Assembly (NCBI GenBank): GCA_039182125.1
Contig: JBCDCH010000006.1
Span: forward strand, 1 to 64,000
Direction of reading: 5' to 3'
From: Planctomycetota bacterium
Lineage (GTDB): Bacteria > Planctomycetota > Phycisphaerae > Tepidisphaerales > Tepidisphaeraceae
Length of the DNA stretch: 64,000 nucleotides
Positions 55,576 through 64,000 of this stretch are shown in pieces (the stretch's first letter is position 1; each line of letters opens with the position of its first letter). A model generated the notes under the pieces. It had not been told where the DNA came from. It was given only the letters and a program-made list of their open reading frames with translations, and did no database searches. A program made the position numbers and the translations under genes.

Positions 55576-56499
55576 TCAGAATAAAGAATCGGGATACAAG
55601 GAAGATTCCTTCGCCTCACCGCAACTCTCAGGTTCAAACCGTAGCATGCTTTCCTCGGCATACTCGCTGCTGACCTCTACGCTTATCCACTTCCGGCCGA
55701 GACTTTCAGCCACAAACCCAGTTGTGTTACTGCCCGCAAATGGATCCAACACCACCGCATCAGGCTCAGTCAGGAACTCGATGAAGAATCGCGGCAGCTC
55801 CGATGGAAATCTCGCTGGGTGAACTTTCTTGTTCGCACGCTTCATGCCCTTGATATAGGCACTGTTCGATTCATTATTTCCGCAACTTATTAGATTCGGG
55901 GGAATCGAACCGCCACGATCAGATGCGAACGACTTTTTTACCACATGCCCACTTGGCCGCGTTGTTTCCTTTACCCCTCGCTTGATCAGCCGCCGCATGT
56001 CGTCGCTATACGGCTGCAACACACGACGATTGTCAGCATTTGCCATGGGGTCTTTGACAAGCCAAAATAGATACTCCGTGCTGTCTTTCACCCTAATCCG
56101 CCGGACATTGACCCACTCGGCCGGTGCCGGCATTTTCGCTGGATTGAACCAGAAAAACTCCTGCGCGAGATCGAATCCGACATCATCGGTTAGTGCCAGC
56201 AGCACGCGATAATGATAGAGACTACGGATCGGCTTTCCAGGCGCCCAAGCCCCGCCAATGTTGAGAACAAATGATCCGGTTGGCTTGATCACCCTTTTAA
56301 TTTCGTATGCAAATGGGAGTATCCATTGCACATACTCTTCCTGACTAGCGTTTCCGTACTCCTTTTTGAAGTGAAGCGCATAAGGAGGGCTTGTTACCAC
56401 AAGGTCCACTGAATCACTCTTCAGCGATCGCATGAAGTCAAGACTGTCCTCACAGTACAGTGCTCCCATTGACGTTTTGTAAAGTGGGTCACGACTCAT
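55576..56499 (-). CDS. PvuII-like N4-cytosine DNA methyltransferase
   Basis: A type II modification enzyme of 307 residues in beta order: the catalytic TSPPYAL (about residue 36) comes first and the SAM motif [10 protein letters not shown] (about 264) last. From recall, long stretches ([49 protein letters not shown]) follow M.PvuII closely, which methylates CAGCTG. SPPY is typical of N4-cytosine enzymes. The start ATG overlaps the stop of the upstream endonuclease gene. AT-rich relative to the window. Confidence 0.93.
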   Translation of the reverse strand: MSRDPLYKTSMGALYCEDSLDFMRSLKSDSVDLVVTSPPYALHFKKEYGNASQEEYVQWILPFAYEIKRVIKPTGSFVLNIGGAWAPGKPIRSLYHYRVLLALTDDVGFDLAQEFFWFNPAKMPAPAEWVNVRRIRVKDSTEYLFWLVKDPMANADNRRVLQPYSDDMRRLIKRGVKETTRPSGHVVKKSFASDRGGSIPPNLISCGNNESNSAYIKGMKRANKKVHPARFPSELPRFFIEFLTEPDAVVLDPFAGSNTTGFVAESLGRKWISVEVSSEYAEESMLRFEPESCGEAKESSLYPDSLF

Positions 56500-57022
56500 A
56501 ATGATTTATCAAATCCTGCAATCGGGCAAACCAAACGCCACCTTCTGGCGACTCGATCGGTATTGGGTGCATGACCTTTAGCTTACCCGGGTAGGCTTTG
56601 TGACGTTCGAGATCGCGAGTAAGGGCATAACGAAACTGCGTCCAGTCATCAGTTCTTCTTCCGATACAGACTGCCACAGCGTCAAAGTGGTCATGATCGT
56701 AGTAACGGCTGCTTGGATCTCCTTTAGCAGCCCGTGTTTTCTGGGTCTCCACCTGCGGCGATGCAGAGTTTCGGATCGTCTTCACTTCAACGCGGAGTTC
56801 AGTCTCGGCCAGCGTGGTAAAAGTGAAATCGTGCATTCCATCCTGGTCATGTGACTCGTACGAACAAAGCCACCCCTCGGAGCTGGCCACCTTAAGCTTT
56901 CGCTCAAAATGGACTTCCGCAACCGCGCCTTCGAGTGCAACCTTCAAGCGAAGCCTGCGATCGATCGCGTCAAGTAGTTCCTGAGCGGTGAGATCATATT
57001 TCTCTTCCAGTGCGTGAGGCAT
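56489..57022 (-). CDS. probable type II restriction endonuclease
   Basis: A 177-residue protein, from ATG 57022 ([11 protein letters not shown]), next to the methyltransferase and overlapping it by 11 bases. A PD-(D/E)xK-like core is seen: [21 protein letters not shown], with Asp then E-V-K. It does not resemble R.PvuII in length or sequence, so the cut site may still be CAGCTG or related but the fold family differs. The open frame further upstream is not AT-rich and is not part of it. Assignment rests mainly on the neighbour and the ExK motif. Confidence 0.75.
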   Translation of the reverse strand: MPHALEEKYDLTAQELLDAIDRRLRLKVALEGAVAEVHFERKLKVASSEGWLCSYESHDQDGMHDFTFTTLAETELRVEVKTIRNSASPQVETQKTRAAKGDPSSRYYDHDHFDAVAVCIGRRTDDWTQFRYALTRDLERHKAYPGKLKVMHPIPIESPEGGVWFARLQDLINHYES

Positions 57023-57164
57023 TGACGTTGACCGCGTTGAGTTCGGCTGGTGGGCTAGTTGACCTCGCGAGACTTTAGCCTCATCGATCGAGGACGCTAG
57101 GAAGGGAGAAAACGTACTTGGTGTGGTCCAGGGACGTGAACGGCATGACCGTTCCGTGACAGAG

Positions 57165-58358
57165 TCAGCCGGGAGTTGCGACGCAGTTCGCTGGCCACGG
57201 GTCAGGGAAGTCGTCGCCGGCCTGCCATTGCTTGATCTCGTCATCCGTGAGGAAGCACCCCGCCAGTGTTTCGGCGAAGCGGTCGACTTGGGCGGCGTCG
57301 CCGATGATGGTGAGGTGGCAGCGGCGGTCGCCGAAACGGCCTTCCTCTGCCGCTAGGCGTTCGCGGAGGGCGGTGCGTTCGGCTTCGTCGAGGTTGCTCT
57401 TGGGGTTGTCGACGATGCCGGCCCGCCAGTAGCCGACCAGTTCGAGGTCGATCCCGCCGGCGGCCTGGTTCCAGAGCAGCGAGACGTTGTCACGCGTCGG
57501 CAGGTAGAAGAAACCCTTGCTGCGGTAGATGTGCTGGCCGAGCTGTTGTTGGCACGTGTCCCAGAGCCGTTGCGGGTGGAACGGGCGGTCGTCCTTGATG
57601 ACGCGGGTGGCGAGGTTGTAGGGCTGATCCTCCTCGGCATCGGCGTCGAAGGTCGGGCTTAGTTCGTCGATGAGCTTGGCGACGCGGTCGAAGTCGTAGC
57701 CGGGCAAGGCGAGCACGTCGTCGAGGCTCAGGCTCCCCCACGCAACCGAGCGGACGGTGACGAACGGGTTGAGTTGATGCACCGCCGACGCGATCGCCTG
57801 CAGCCGGCCCGCGCCGAGCCGGTCGGCCTTGGTCAGGATCAGGTCGCTGCAGAACATCACCTGCTCGACGAGCAGGTTCGTCGTGTCGCGTGTCTGCTGC
57901 TGCAGGTTGCGCTGCATCGTCGGGAAGATCCGCTCGCCGCCGGCGTAGTCCTGCTCGATCATCGCGCTGTCGACGAGCGTGAGGATGCCGGTGAGGCGGT
58001 GGGCGTCACTCGTTTGGAAGAACCGCACCAGCGGCATCGGGTGGCAACTGCCCGACGTCTCGATGATGACCAGATCGAGCGGGCCGACCGCACGGAGCTT
58101 CGCCAGCGCAGCGTCGAGCTCGCCGATGCCCTTGCGACTGCTCAGCACACACGACGCGATCGTCTGGAACAGTCCGTCCCGCTCCTCGAAGTACGCCGAC
58201 TCCCCCACCAGCACCCCGTCGACGTCGAGCTCGCTCATGTCGTTGACAACGACGCCGACCGCCAGCCCGGCGCGCCCGGCTTGGGCGAGCAGGTTTTGCA
58301 AGAGCGTCGTTTTGCCCGAGCCGAGGAAACCGTTGAGGATGACGACAGGCGTTGGCAC
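57165..58358 (-). CDS. G3E-family GTPase without CxCC motif
   Basis: A COG0523/CobW-type GTPase of 397 residues, the family of metal chaperones. The P-loop GFLGSGKTTLL (about 9-19), VVNDMSELDVDG, ETSGSCHP and TKADR are present, followed by a CobW C-terminal domain (HIYRSKGFFYLPTRDN). The family metal site GCICC reads IASCVLSSR here, with one Cys. So it may not bind metal the usual way. GTG 58358 is the start. It is divergent from the dehydrogenase gene at 58379. Confidence 0.92.
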   Translation of the reverse strand: MPTPVVILNGFLGSGKTTLLQNLLAQAGRAGLAVGVVVNDMSELDVDGVLVGESAYFEERDGLFQTIASCVLSSRKGIGELDAALAKLRAVGPLDLVIIETSGSCHPMPLVRFFQTSDAHRLTGILTLVDSAMIEQDYAGGERIFPTMQRNLQQQTRDTTNLLVEQVMFCSDLILTKADRLGAGRLQAIASAVHQLNPFVTVRSVAWGSLSLDDVLALPGYDFDRVAKLIDELSPTFDADAEEDQPYNLATRVIKDDRPFHPQRLWDTCQQQLGQHIYRSKGFFYLPTRDNVSLLWNQAAGGIDLELVGYWRAGIVDNPKSNLDEAERTALRERLAAEEGRFGDRRCHLTIIGDAAQVDRFAETLAGCFLTDDEIKQWQAGDDFPDPWPANCVATPG

Positions 58359-58378
58359 GGCACACCGTAGACTGTGAC

Positions 58379-59359
58379 ATGCGATGCTGCGTGTTTTCGA
58401 CCAAGCCGTACGACGAGCGATTTCTCTCCGAAGCGTCGGCTAATCATGCGCTGACATTCCTCGAGCCGCGGCTCACGATCGAGACCGCCGCACTGGCCGA
58501 CGGGTTCGACGCGGCGTGCCTGTTCGTCAACGACGAAGCCTCGGCCGATGTGATTGAACGGCTCGCAAGCATGGGCGTGCGGTTCATCGTGCTGCGGTCG
58601 GCGGGGTTCAACAACGTGGACCTCGACGTGTGCAAGCAGCACGGCATCCGTGTCGCGCGGGTGCCGGCGTATTCGCCGCAGGGCGTCGCGGAGCACGCGG
58701 TCGGGTTGATGCTCGCGCTCAACCGCCGGCTGCCCAAGGCGTACAACCGTGTCCGCGAGGGGAATTTCGCGCTCGACGGGTTGTTGGGTTTCCAGATGCA
58801 CGGCAAGACGGCCGGCGTCGTGGGGACCGGGCTCATCGGGGCCGCGTGCTGTCGGATCCTGCGCGGCTTCGGCATGACCGTCCTCGCCCACGACCCCAAC
58901 CCCGCTGACGGTCTCGATGTCGAGTATGTCGAACTCGATCAGCTCTGGGCCGAGAGCGACGTGATCACGCTGCACGTCCCGCTGTTCGACGCAACCTATC
59001 ACCTGGTCAACGACGACACGCTCGGGCGGATGAAGGATGGCGTGATGCTGATCAACACCAGCCGCGGCGGCTTGGTCGACACGCGGGCGGTCATCGCCGC
59101 GCTCAAGTCGCAGAAGCTCGGCGCCCTTGGCCTGGACGTTTATGAGGAAGAGGACGGCCTGTTCTTCTCCGACCGCTCCGGGGACATCCTCGGCGACGAC
59201 ACCTTCGCCCGGCTGCTGACATTTCCCAACGTGCTCATCACCGGGCACCAAGCGTTCTTCACGCGCGAAGCGTTGACCGAGATCGCCCAGACGACGATCG
59301 ACAACCTCACGCGCTTCGAAGCCGGCGCGGAGGCGCCCAACGAAGTGCGGGCCGACTAG
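58379..59359 (+). CDS. D-2-hydroxyacid dehydrogenase (LdhA-like)
   Basis: An NAD-dependent D-isomer-specific dehydrogenase of 326 residues, closest in pattern to fermentative D-lactate dehydrogenase. The NAD-binding GTGLIGAACCRIL (about 151), the LRSAGFNNVDL and HAVGLMLALNRR segments, NTSRGGLVDT with the catalytic Arg region, DVYEEE and ITGHQAFFT with the catalytic His are visible. ATG 58379 is chosen over the upstream ATG 58352. Related substrates cannot be excluded. Confidence 0.93.
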   Translation: MRCCVFSTKPYDERFLSEASANHALTFLEPRLTIETAALADGFDAACLFVNDEASADVIERLASMGVRFIVLRSAGFNNVDLDVCKQHGIRVARVPAYSPQGVAEHAVGLMLALNRRLPKAYNRVREGNFALDGLLGFQMHGKTAGVVGTGLIGAACCRILRGFGMTVLAHDPNPADGLDVEYVELDQLWAESDVITLHVPLFDATYHLVNDDTLGRMKDGVMLINTSRGGLVDTRAVIAALKSQKLGALGLDVYEEEDGLFFSDRSGDILGDDTFARLLTFPNVLITGHQAFFTREALTEIAQTTIDNLTRFEAGAEAPNEVRAD

Positions 59360-59365
59360 GCAACC

Positions 59366-60679
59366 TCAACGCACCCGACGCAGCGCGACGCCACCGAGGA
59401 GCAACCCCGCCCCCACTGCCGCAGGCTCCGGAATCGCGACGATCGCGTTGTACTCCTGCAGCAAATCGAGGTGGAAGGCCCGGTCGCCGTCAGGCGTGAT
59501 GTTCCAGCCGCGATCGTCGATCGCGGCGCTGTCGCCGACGAAGTCGTACACCCAAAGGGCTGAGAGTTGAACGTCGGCGGCGACGATGGCGTCGAGGATG
59601 ATCCGCATGCGTTGCTCGTTGTCGTTGTCGGGGTCGCCGTCGTCTTCGATGGGGAAGTTGAACACGTCGGCCACGCCGAACTCACCGAGAAAGAGCGGCT
59701 TACCCGACGCATCGGCAAACTCAGCCGCCTCGAAGAGAACGTCCAGGTACGTCACGTTCGGATCGTCGAACCGCGTGGGCGTCTCGGTCTGGTCTTCGCG
59801 CGAGACGCCGAGCATGCTGTGGTAGTACGCGTGCAGGCTGATGGCATCGACGGCGGCGTGATCATCGAGGGTGATCTGCGCGAACTCGGCCCTCGTGTCG
59901 CGGCCGAAGTCGCCCGTGGTACGGAGCGAAAACGCACCGGGACGGGAGACGGAATGGCCGGTCGTGGTTGCACGGCCAGGATCGAGCGTGTTGACGATGC
60001 CGGCGAACTCGGCGATGGCCGCCCGAACGGCAGTGCTGGAGATCTTGTCGGCGTCGGTCCGCTGATCCGGCGTGCCGCGTGCCGGGGCGATGAACTGGTC
60101 AGGGTTCTGGGTCGGCAAGTCCTGGGCGAGGTTGAACTCGTTGCCGAACTCCCACATCAGAATCGCATCGGAGTCGCGGTAGCGGGTGACCATCTCGGTG
60201 GCGTACTCGCGGGCGAATGCACGGGTCTGGCTATCGGCATCACCCCACGCACTGCCCGGCTCGCCGACCAGGTCCGGGACCGCGAACCGGTTCCAGAACA
60301 GTGTCGGCACCAGCCCGACACCGTTGGCCTCGGCACTGGCGACGACCGCGTCGAGCCGGCGGAAATACTCGGCCCGATCGGACTGATACAGCGCGAAGTC
60401 GTCGGGCAGGAAGCCGCCGAAGTTGATCCGGGCGAAAGGGATGTTCCGCTGCCCCAGTTCGGCGAAGCCGGCTTCGTAGCTCGTGTCGTTGCCGTTCCGC
60501 AAAGTCCGCAGGAAAGCGTCGTAGTAGTTGACCCCGAGGCCGCGATACGCCCGGTTGTTTTGCTCGAACTGTCCGTTATTGACGGTCAGCCCCGCGGCCC
60601 ATGCCGAGACGGGGGCGAGAACAAACCCGGCCACGATCGCAAACGCGGCAACACCTTTACACAAACGTTTGTTATTCAA
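59366..60679 (-). CDS. GH5-like glycoside hydrolase with PEP-CTERM signal
   Basis: A 437-residue exported enzyme. The signal peptide ends near SAWAAG. The barrel resembles family GH5/cellulase-like enzymes: acid/base Glu in MWEFGNEFN (about 180) and nucleophile Glu in FLGEFGV (about 325). The C-terminus is IPEPAAVGAGLLLGG followed by VALRRVR, a PEP-CTERM signal, so it should be processed by the exosortase and kept at the surface. TTG 60679 with GAGGAG 6 bases upstream is the start. Beta-mannan or glucan substrates are likely but unproven. Confidence 0.88.
   Translation of the reverse strand: MNNKRLCKGVAAFAIVAGFVLAPVSAWAAGLTVNNGQFEQNNRAYRGLGVNYYDAFLRTLRNGNDTSYEAGFAELGQRNIPFARINFGGFLPDDFALYQSDRAEYFRRLDAVVASAEANGVGLVPTLFWNRFAVPDLVGEPGSAWGDADSQTRAFAREYATEMVTRYRDSDAILMWEFGNEFNLAQDLPTQNPDQFIAPARGTPDQRTDADKISSTAVRAAIAEFAGIVNTLDPGRATTTGHSVSRPGAFSLRTTGDFGRDTRAEFAQITLDDHAAVDAISLHAYYHSMLGVSREDQTETPTRFDDPNVTYLDVLFEAAEFADASGKPLFLGEFGVADVFNFPIEDDGDPDNDNEQRMRIILDAIVAADVQLSALWVYDFVGDSAAIDDRGWNITPDGDRAFHLDLLQEYNAIVAIPEPAAVGAGLLLGGVALRRVR
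60661..60672. promoter_or_regulatory. 12-base palindrome ACAAACGTTTGT, possible operator
   Basis: A perfect palindrome covering codons 3-6 of the GH5-like gene. The AAACGTTT centre recalls operators of the LacI/GalR family, which often control sugar enzymes. No such regulator gene is in the window. Confidence 0.35.
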
Positions 60680-60815
60680 TGAATTCTCCTCTACTGCGGT
60701 TCAGAGCATACGCCACTTCGTCCGATCGGGCCAACGAACGCGTGGGTCGGACGTACGCTCGGCGCTGCACCATCTCCGACGGCCACGGGAGACGAGTCGC
60801 TGGCTCGTATCGGTC

Positions 60816-61565
60816 CTAGAACGGCAGATCGACGATGCCACCGTCGGAACGGAGCGTCGCACCAGTCGTGTTCGCGGCTCGCGGTGAGCAGAGGAACACG
60901 ACAGCGGCGGCGATTTCTTCGGGCGTGCCAAAGCGACCGGTAAGGGAACCGGGACGGGCGTGACTCACAAAGGCATCTTTGCTCACGTCCATTTCTCCAA
61001 CGAAGTTTTCGACGCCCTCGGTCCACGTCGGGCCGGGCAGGACACTGTTGACCGTGACACCGCTTCCGGCGGCGGTCTTGGCAATGCCGCGAGCGATGGC
61101 GAGTTGGCTCGTTTTCGTCCAGCCGTAGTGGACCATCTCGGTCGGGATGTTCAGGCCCGACTCGCTGGAGATGAAGATGATCCGGCCGAAGCCACGCTCG
61201 ATCATCCCCGGCAGCACGGCGCGGCTCAGCCGCACGCCGCTCATCACGTTCACATCGAACATCCTCTGCCAGTCTTCATCGGGGATCTCGCCAAAAGGCT
61301 TGGGCTCGAAGATGCCGGTGTTGTTGACGAGGATGTCGAGTTCGCCGGCCTGCTCGATGAGTTTCGCGCAGCCATCAGCAGTCGCAACATCACCGGCCAA
61401 CCCGAGGCCGCCGAGCTCACGGGCAACCGCGTCGACGTCGGCCTGTGTACGTCCGTTGACGATCACGTCGCAGCCCTCGTTGGCAAGGAACTGAGCGATC
61501 GCCCTGCCGATGCCCTTGGTGCTGCCGGTGACGAGGGCACGTTTGCCGTTGAGTTGAAGTTCCAT
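60816..61565 (-). CDS. short-chain dehydrogenase/reductase
   Basis: A classical SDR of 249 residues: the cofactor site TGSTKGIGRAIA (about residue 13), NNTG motif, catalytic Ser in FISSES, Tyr and Lys in YGWTK, and the C-terminal GATLRSDGG. The NGRT turn after the second strand suggests NADP(H). The substrate is unknown; it is closest in pattern to 3-oxoacyl reductase-like SDRs. ATG 61565 is chosen; the open frame upstream reads into the divergent gene region. Confidence 0.92.
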   Translation of the reverse strand: MELQLNGKRALVTGSTKGIGRAIAQFLANEGCDVIVNGRTQADVDAVARELGGLGLAGDVATADGCAKLIEQAGELDILVNNTGIFEPKPFGEIPDEDWQRMFDVNVMSGVRLSRAVLPGMIERGFGRIIFISSESGLNIPTEMVHYGWTKTSQLAIARGIAKTAAGSGVTVNSVLPGPTWTEGVENFVGEMDVSKDAFVSHARPGSLTGRFGTPEEIAAAVVFLCSPRAANTTGATLRSDGGIVDLPF

Positions 61566-61612
61566 GGCCGACCCTATGTCAAACGCCAGGCCATTGCCGT
61601 TATGTTGACCGA

Positions 61613-62269
61613 ATGCTCGTCCTTCTCCTTGCCACACTCGCCGCCGCGCCGACGACCGGACCCGCACCGCACACCTTCACCGACGGCGTCGCCGTCATCG
61701 AAGCCGAATCGTTCGTTGAACAAACGAAAGACGACGTGCGGCGGTGGTACGTGCAGTCCGTCGATGCCATGGCCGAGGTCGAGGGCCGGGACGACGACGC
61801 GACCGAACCGGCCACAGCCTCCGGCGGTGCGTACATCGAAGCCCTGCCCGACACGCGGGTAACCCACGACGACCCGCTCATCAGCGGCGAGAATTTTTCC
61901 AACGTGCCGGGCGTGATGGGCGTGCTGCACTACCGCGTGCGGTTCGACGAGCCGGGTCGTTACTACGTCTGGGCGTGTGCCCACTCGATCGGCACCGAGG
62001 ACAACGGCATCCACGTCGGCCTCGACGACGACTGGCCTGAAACGTCGCAGCGCGTGCAGTGGTGCGCCGGCAAGGGTGCGTGGACCTGGTCGAGCAACCA
62101 GCGCGTCCCCGACAATCACTGCGGCGATCCGCTGACGATCTGGCTCGACATCGACGAGCCGGGCGTGCGGACGGTGACAATTTCCATGCGCGAGGACGGC
62201 GTCGAACTCGACCGGTTCCTGCTGACCCGCGATGCGGAGTTCGACCCGGCGACGGATCTGGCCGACTGA
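61613..62269 (+). CDS. exported CBM-like protein
   Basis: A 218-residue protein with a short signal peptide (MLVLLLATLAAAPTTG). The start of the mature part, AVIEAESFVEQTKDDVRRWYV, and the later FDEPGRYYVWACAHS and DEPGVRTVTISMREDGVELDRFLLTRD are typical of carbohydrate-binding modules with a jelly-roll fold (CBM6/CBM35-like or GH115 C-terminal-like). It may bind or help degrade polysaccharide. Its stop overlaps the ATG of the next gene as TGATG. Confidence 0.78.
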   Translation: MLVLLLATLAAAPTTGPAPHTFTDGVAVIEAESFVEQTKDDVRRWYVQSVDAMAEVEGRDDDATEPATASGGAYIEALPDTRVTHDDPLISGENFSNVPGVMGVLHYRVRFDEPGRYYVWACAHSIGTEDNGIHVGLDDDWPETSQRVQWCAGKGAWTWSSNQRVPDNHCGDPLTIWLDIDEPGVRTVTISMREDGVELDRFLLTRDAEFDPATDLAD

Positions 62270-62793
62270 TGTCCAACCCAATGCAACGCATCCTGATCGT
62301 CGGCCCCTGTGGTGCGGGCAAGAGCACGCTGGCCATCCAACTCGGGCAGCGAACCGGCCTGCCGGTACATCACATGGATCGCCTGCACTGGAAGCCCGGC
62401 TGGGTCGAGTCGAGCCGCGAGGAACTGCGCGAAAAACTCACCGCGATCGTCGCCGGCAATCGCTGGATCATCGACGGCAACTACAGCTCGAGCTTCGACC
62501 TGCGCCTGCCACGCGCCGACACAATCGTCTGGCTCGACTACCCGCCACGGCTCTACCGCTGGCGCGTCCTCAAACGTCACATCGTCGGCCGCTTCCGCCA
62601 ACGAACCGACATCACCGAAGGCTGTGTCGAGAAGTTCGACCCGGAGTTCATGCGCTACGTCTGGCGCTTCCACAGAGACCGTCGGCCGGAGTTGGTGAAA
62701 GTCATGAACGCACTGCCGGCGGAGATGGCGTTGCACCATTTCCGCCGGCCGCGCGAATCGAAAGCGTGGCTCAACGCCGTCGCAGCAATGTGA
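62269..62793 (+). CDS. P-loop kinase-like protein (FlaR/adenylate-kinase-like)
   Basis: A 174-residue protein with P-loop GPCGAGKSTLA (about 12-22) and DRLHWKPGW, the pattern of so-called DNA topology modulation FlaR proteins, which are probable small-molecule kinases. LPRADTIVWLDYPPRL fits a Walker-B-like strand. The actual substrate is unknown. Its start is coupled to the CBM-like gene by TGATG, and its 3' end overlaps that of the converging PEP-CTERM gene by 23 bases. Confidence 0.85.
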   Translation: MSNPMQRILIVGPCGAGKSTLAIQLGQRTGLPVHHMDRLHWKPGWVESSREELREKLTAIVAGNRWIIDGNYSSSFDLRLPRADTIVWLDYPPRLYRWRVLKRHIVGRFRQRTDITEGCVEKFDPEFMRYVWRFHRDRRPELVKVMNALPAEMALHHFRRPRESKAWLNAVAAM

Positions 62794-63403
62794 GCCCGAG
62801 CCCGCCGAGCAGGCCAAGCGTTGCCGGCTCGGGGATAACCGTGACGGTGCCGGTGAAGCCGAGGTTGTTGAAGTCGACCTGCGTGTTGGTGCCGCTGAGC
62901 ACCACGTCGACGAACTGCACCTTCGACGGAAAGTTCAACGGAATGTCCTCGGCGAAGATCGGGTCGCTGTCGCTGCCAGTTGCGTTACCCAGCGCCGGCT
63001 CGACATCGTTGATCGTGCCGACCAAGTCCATGTTCGCGTCGAAGAACGTGAAGTCGATGTCATCGACGTCGAAGCCTTCGCTGTGGTAGTTCCAGAAGTG
63101 GATCGTCGTGAGGTCGTACTCGACGAGCAAATCGAATCGCAGGCCCAGCGGGTCGCCGGTGGTCCAAACGTGGGTGGACTGGTTGTGAAGTTCGCCCGCA
63201 TCAGCCGAGGGCAGGTCGATGATGTTGGCCAGCGACTGCTCGGTGCTGACGTTGTTGAACGGGTCGGGGTCGTTCCCGGGCGCGAGTTCCACGGTCATGT
63301 TCGCGTCCCAGAGGTAGACCGACTCGGGCTCGATGCCCGCCACCACGGCGGACGAGCCGACGCCGATCGCCAGCACAGCGACGCAGATGCGTGTGTGTTG
63401 CAC
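62771..63403 (-). CDS. PEP-CTERM sorting domain protein
   Basis: A 210-residue secreted protein. The signal peptide (MQHTRICVAVLAIGVGSS) is followed by a beta-rich domain with FDLLVEYDLTTIHFWNYHSEG, typical of the jelly-roll-like domains in these proteins. The C-terminus is VIPEPATLGLLGGLGLTLLRRR, a full exosortase signal. GTG 63403 has GGAGA upstream. Coding ends overlap with the P-loop kinase gene on the plus strand. Confidence 0.9.
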   Translation of the reverse strand: MQHTRICVAVLAIGVGSSAVVAGIEPESVYLWDANMTVELAPGNDPDPFNNVSTEQSLANIIDLPSADAGELHNQSTHVWTTGDPLGLRFDLLVEYDLTTIHFWNYHSEGFDVDDIDFTFFDANMDLVGTINDVEPALGNATGSDSDPIFAEDIPLNFPSKVQFVDVVLSGTNTQVDFNNLGFTGTVTVIPEPATLGLLGGLGLTLLRRR

Positions 63404-63532
63404 GGTCTCTCCAATCTCAAGAATGTCGTGAAAGCCCCACGCGGAGCCAACTCATGATTATCATGATCATGCTACGGCTGTCAATGCTTTCGCCGTCGGT
63501 CGTGTCAACTGTCCGCCCCTACTGTCGGGCCG

Positions 63533-64000
63533 ATGCTTCGCCGCGAACGCACCGAACCCGCCGAGTCGCCCGTGTTTCGGCGGATGCTGGGGTTGCTCGG
63601 ACCGCATCGGAAGCTCGTCGGGGGCGGGTTGTTTCTGCTGTTGCTCAGCGTGCCGTGTGAGTTGGTGCCGGGGGCGGCGGCGTTGTACCTCGTGGATGAT
63701 TTGATCACGCCGTTCCTGACCGGGGCGACGCCAGGGGAGGCGCATCCGTGGTTGCACGCGGCGGTGTCGCTGGGCGGTATGCTCACGTCTTGGCCGGCGT
63801 TGCTGGCAAGCGTGATGGTGTGGATGGCGGTCATCGCGGTGCTCGGCATCGCGTTCAAGGCGGCGTCGACCAATCTCATGGAGCGGGCCGCCCAGAAACT
63901 CATCCTCGACCTGCGCCGCGACGTGTACGACAAGCTCCAGCACCAATCGCTCGGCTACCTCCACCGACAACGTACCGGCGATCTCATGTCGCGCGGCATC
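63533..64000 (+). CDS. ABC exporter (MsbA-like) N-terminal part, cut by window end
   Basis: Reading from ATG 63533 stays open to the window end (156 codons). It shows three hydrophobic segments and an ABC-exporter type membrane domain: LLGPHRKLVGGGLFLLLLSV, then LMERAAQKLILDLRRDVYDK, LQHQSLGYLHRQRTGDLMSR. That last pattern (FFxxxxTGDLxSR) is the usual cytoplasmic loop of MsbA-like exporters. The ATPase domain should lie beyond 64000. Substrate unknown; lipid or peptide export is typical. Confidence 0.85.
   Translation, partial: MLRRERTEPAESPVFRRMLGLLGPHRKLVGGGLFLLLLSVPCELVPGAAALYLVDDLITPFLTGATPGEAHPWLHAAVSLGGMLTSWPALLASVMVWMAVIAVLGIAFKAASTNLMERAAQKLILDLRRDVYDKLQHQSLGYLHRQRTGDLMSRGI

Noticed and set aside
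55890-55920. tRNA-like TTCGATTCCC sequence on the minus strand
   Set aside because: It is part of the methyltransferase coding sequence (GGSIPPN) and no cloverleaf can be drawn.

Overview
The window is a high-GC bacterial chromosome segment. It most likely comes from the Planctomycetota, and its make-up suggests the class Phycisphaerae or a close relative. The evidence is an exosortase with several PEP-CTERM-type secreted proteins, a LEPR-XLL-type N-terminus on a Calx-beta-like protein, scattered single housekeeping genes in place of long conserved operons, and many short palindromes at gene ends. MurE carries the DNPR signature, so a diaminopimelate peptidoglycan is expected. The taxonomy is inferred from gene content; no 16S gene is present.

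Layout. 1-8000: two small unknown genes, then an 855-base gap with DnaA-box-like sites (possible oriC), then dnaA, dnaG and rpoD in a row. 8000-18400: a PEP-CTERM protein, a metal/corrinoid-type ABC importer, and a housekeeping stretch (nnrD, tsaD, a TPR protein, queC, msrB, a potassium channel, rpsR, ilvN). 18400-32230: an exopolysaccharide/exosortase locus behind a long leader. It encodes a GT26 glycosyltransferase fused to a nucleotidyltransferase-like domain, an exosortase, an EpsI-type partner, a Wzz/tyrosine-kinase-like chain-length protein, a polyprenyl glycosylphosphotransferase and a 1393-residue TPR protein. An intrinsic terminator follows, then a VPLPA-CTERM-like protein. 32340-38940: sucA, an AT-richer insert with a LEPR-XLL protein and an RTX-repeat fragment, a site-2 protease and a small unknown. 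38970-46020: miaA, hsp20, a PEP-CTERM protein, queG, a MoeB-rhodanese protein, a 39-residue membrane peptide and three coupled unknowns. 46046-50240: murE, murF and mraY. 50300-57100: an AT-rich solitary protein kinase, a His-rich lipoprotein, a thioredoxin-fold protein, an HbpS-like protein, uvrC without its HhH tail, and an AT-rich type II restriction-modification pair with a PvuII-like methylase. 57165-64000: a G3E GTPase without its CxCC motif, a 2-hydroxyacid dehydrogenase, a PEP-CTERM GH5-like enzyme, an SDR, a CBM-like secreted protein, a P-loop kinase, a further PEP-CTERM protein and the start of an ABC exporter.

How the genes work together. The exosortase locus probably makes an extracellular polysaccharide and processes the four PEP-CTERM proteins and one VPLPA-like protein scattered over the window. 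dnaA-dnaG-rpoD group the initiator, primase and main sigma factor. queC and queG act in queuosine synthesis; tsaD, miaA and queG all act in tRNA modification. murE-murF-mraY carry consecutive peptidoglycan steps. Recurrent palindromes sit between genes; several of them supply the stop codon, or even the first residues, of the neighbouring gene. The strongest candidates for something undescribed are the exosortase locus with its two degenerate nucleotidyltransferase fusions, the gene-end palindromes, and the AT-rich solitary kinase that follows mraY.
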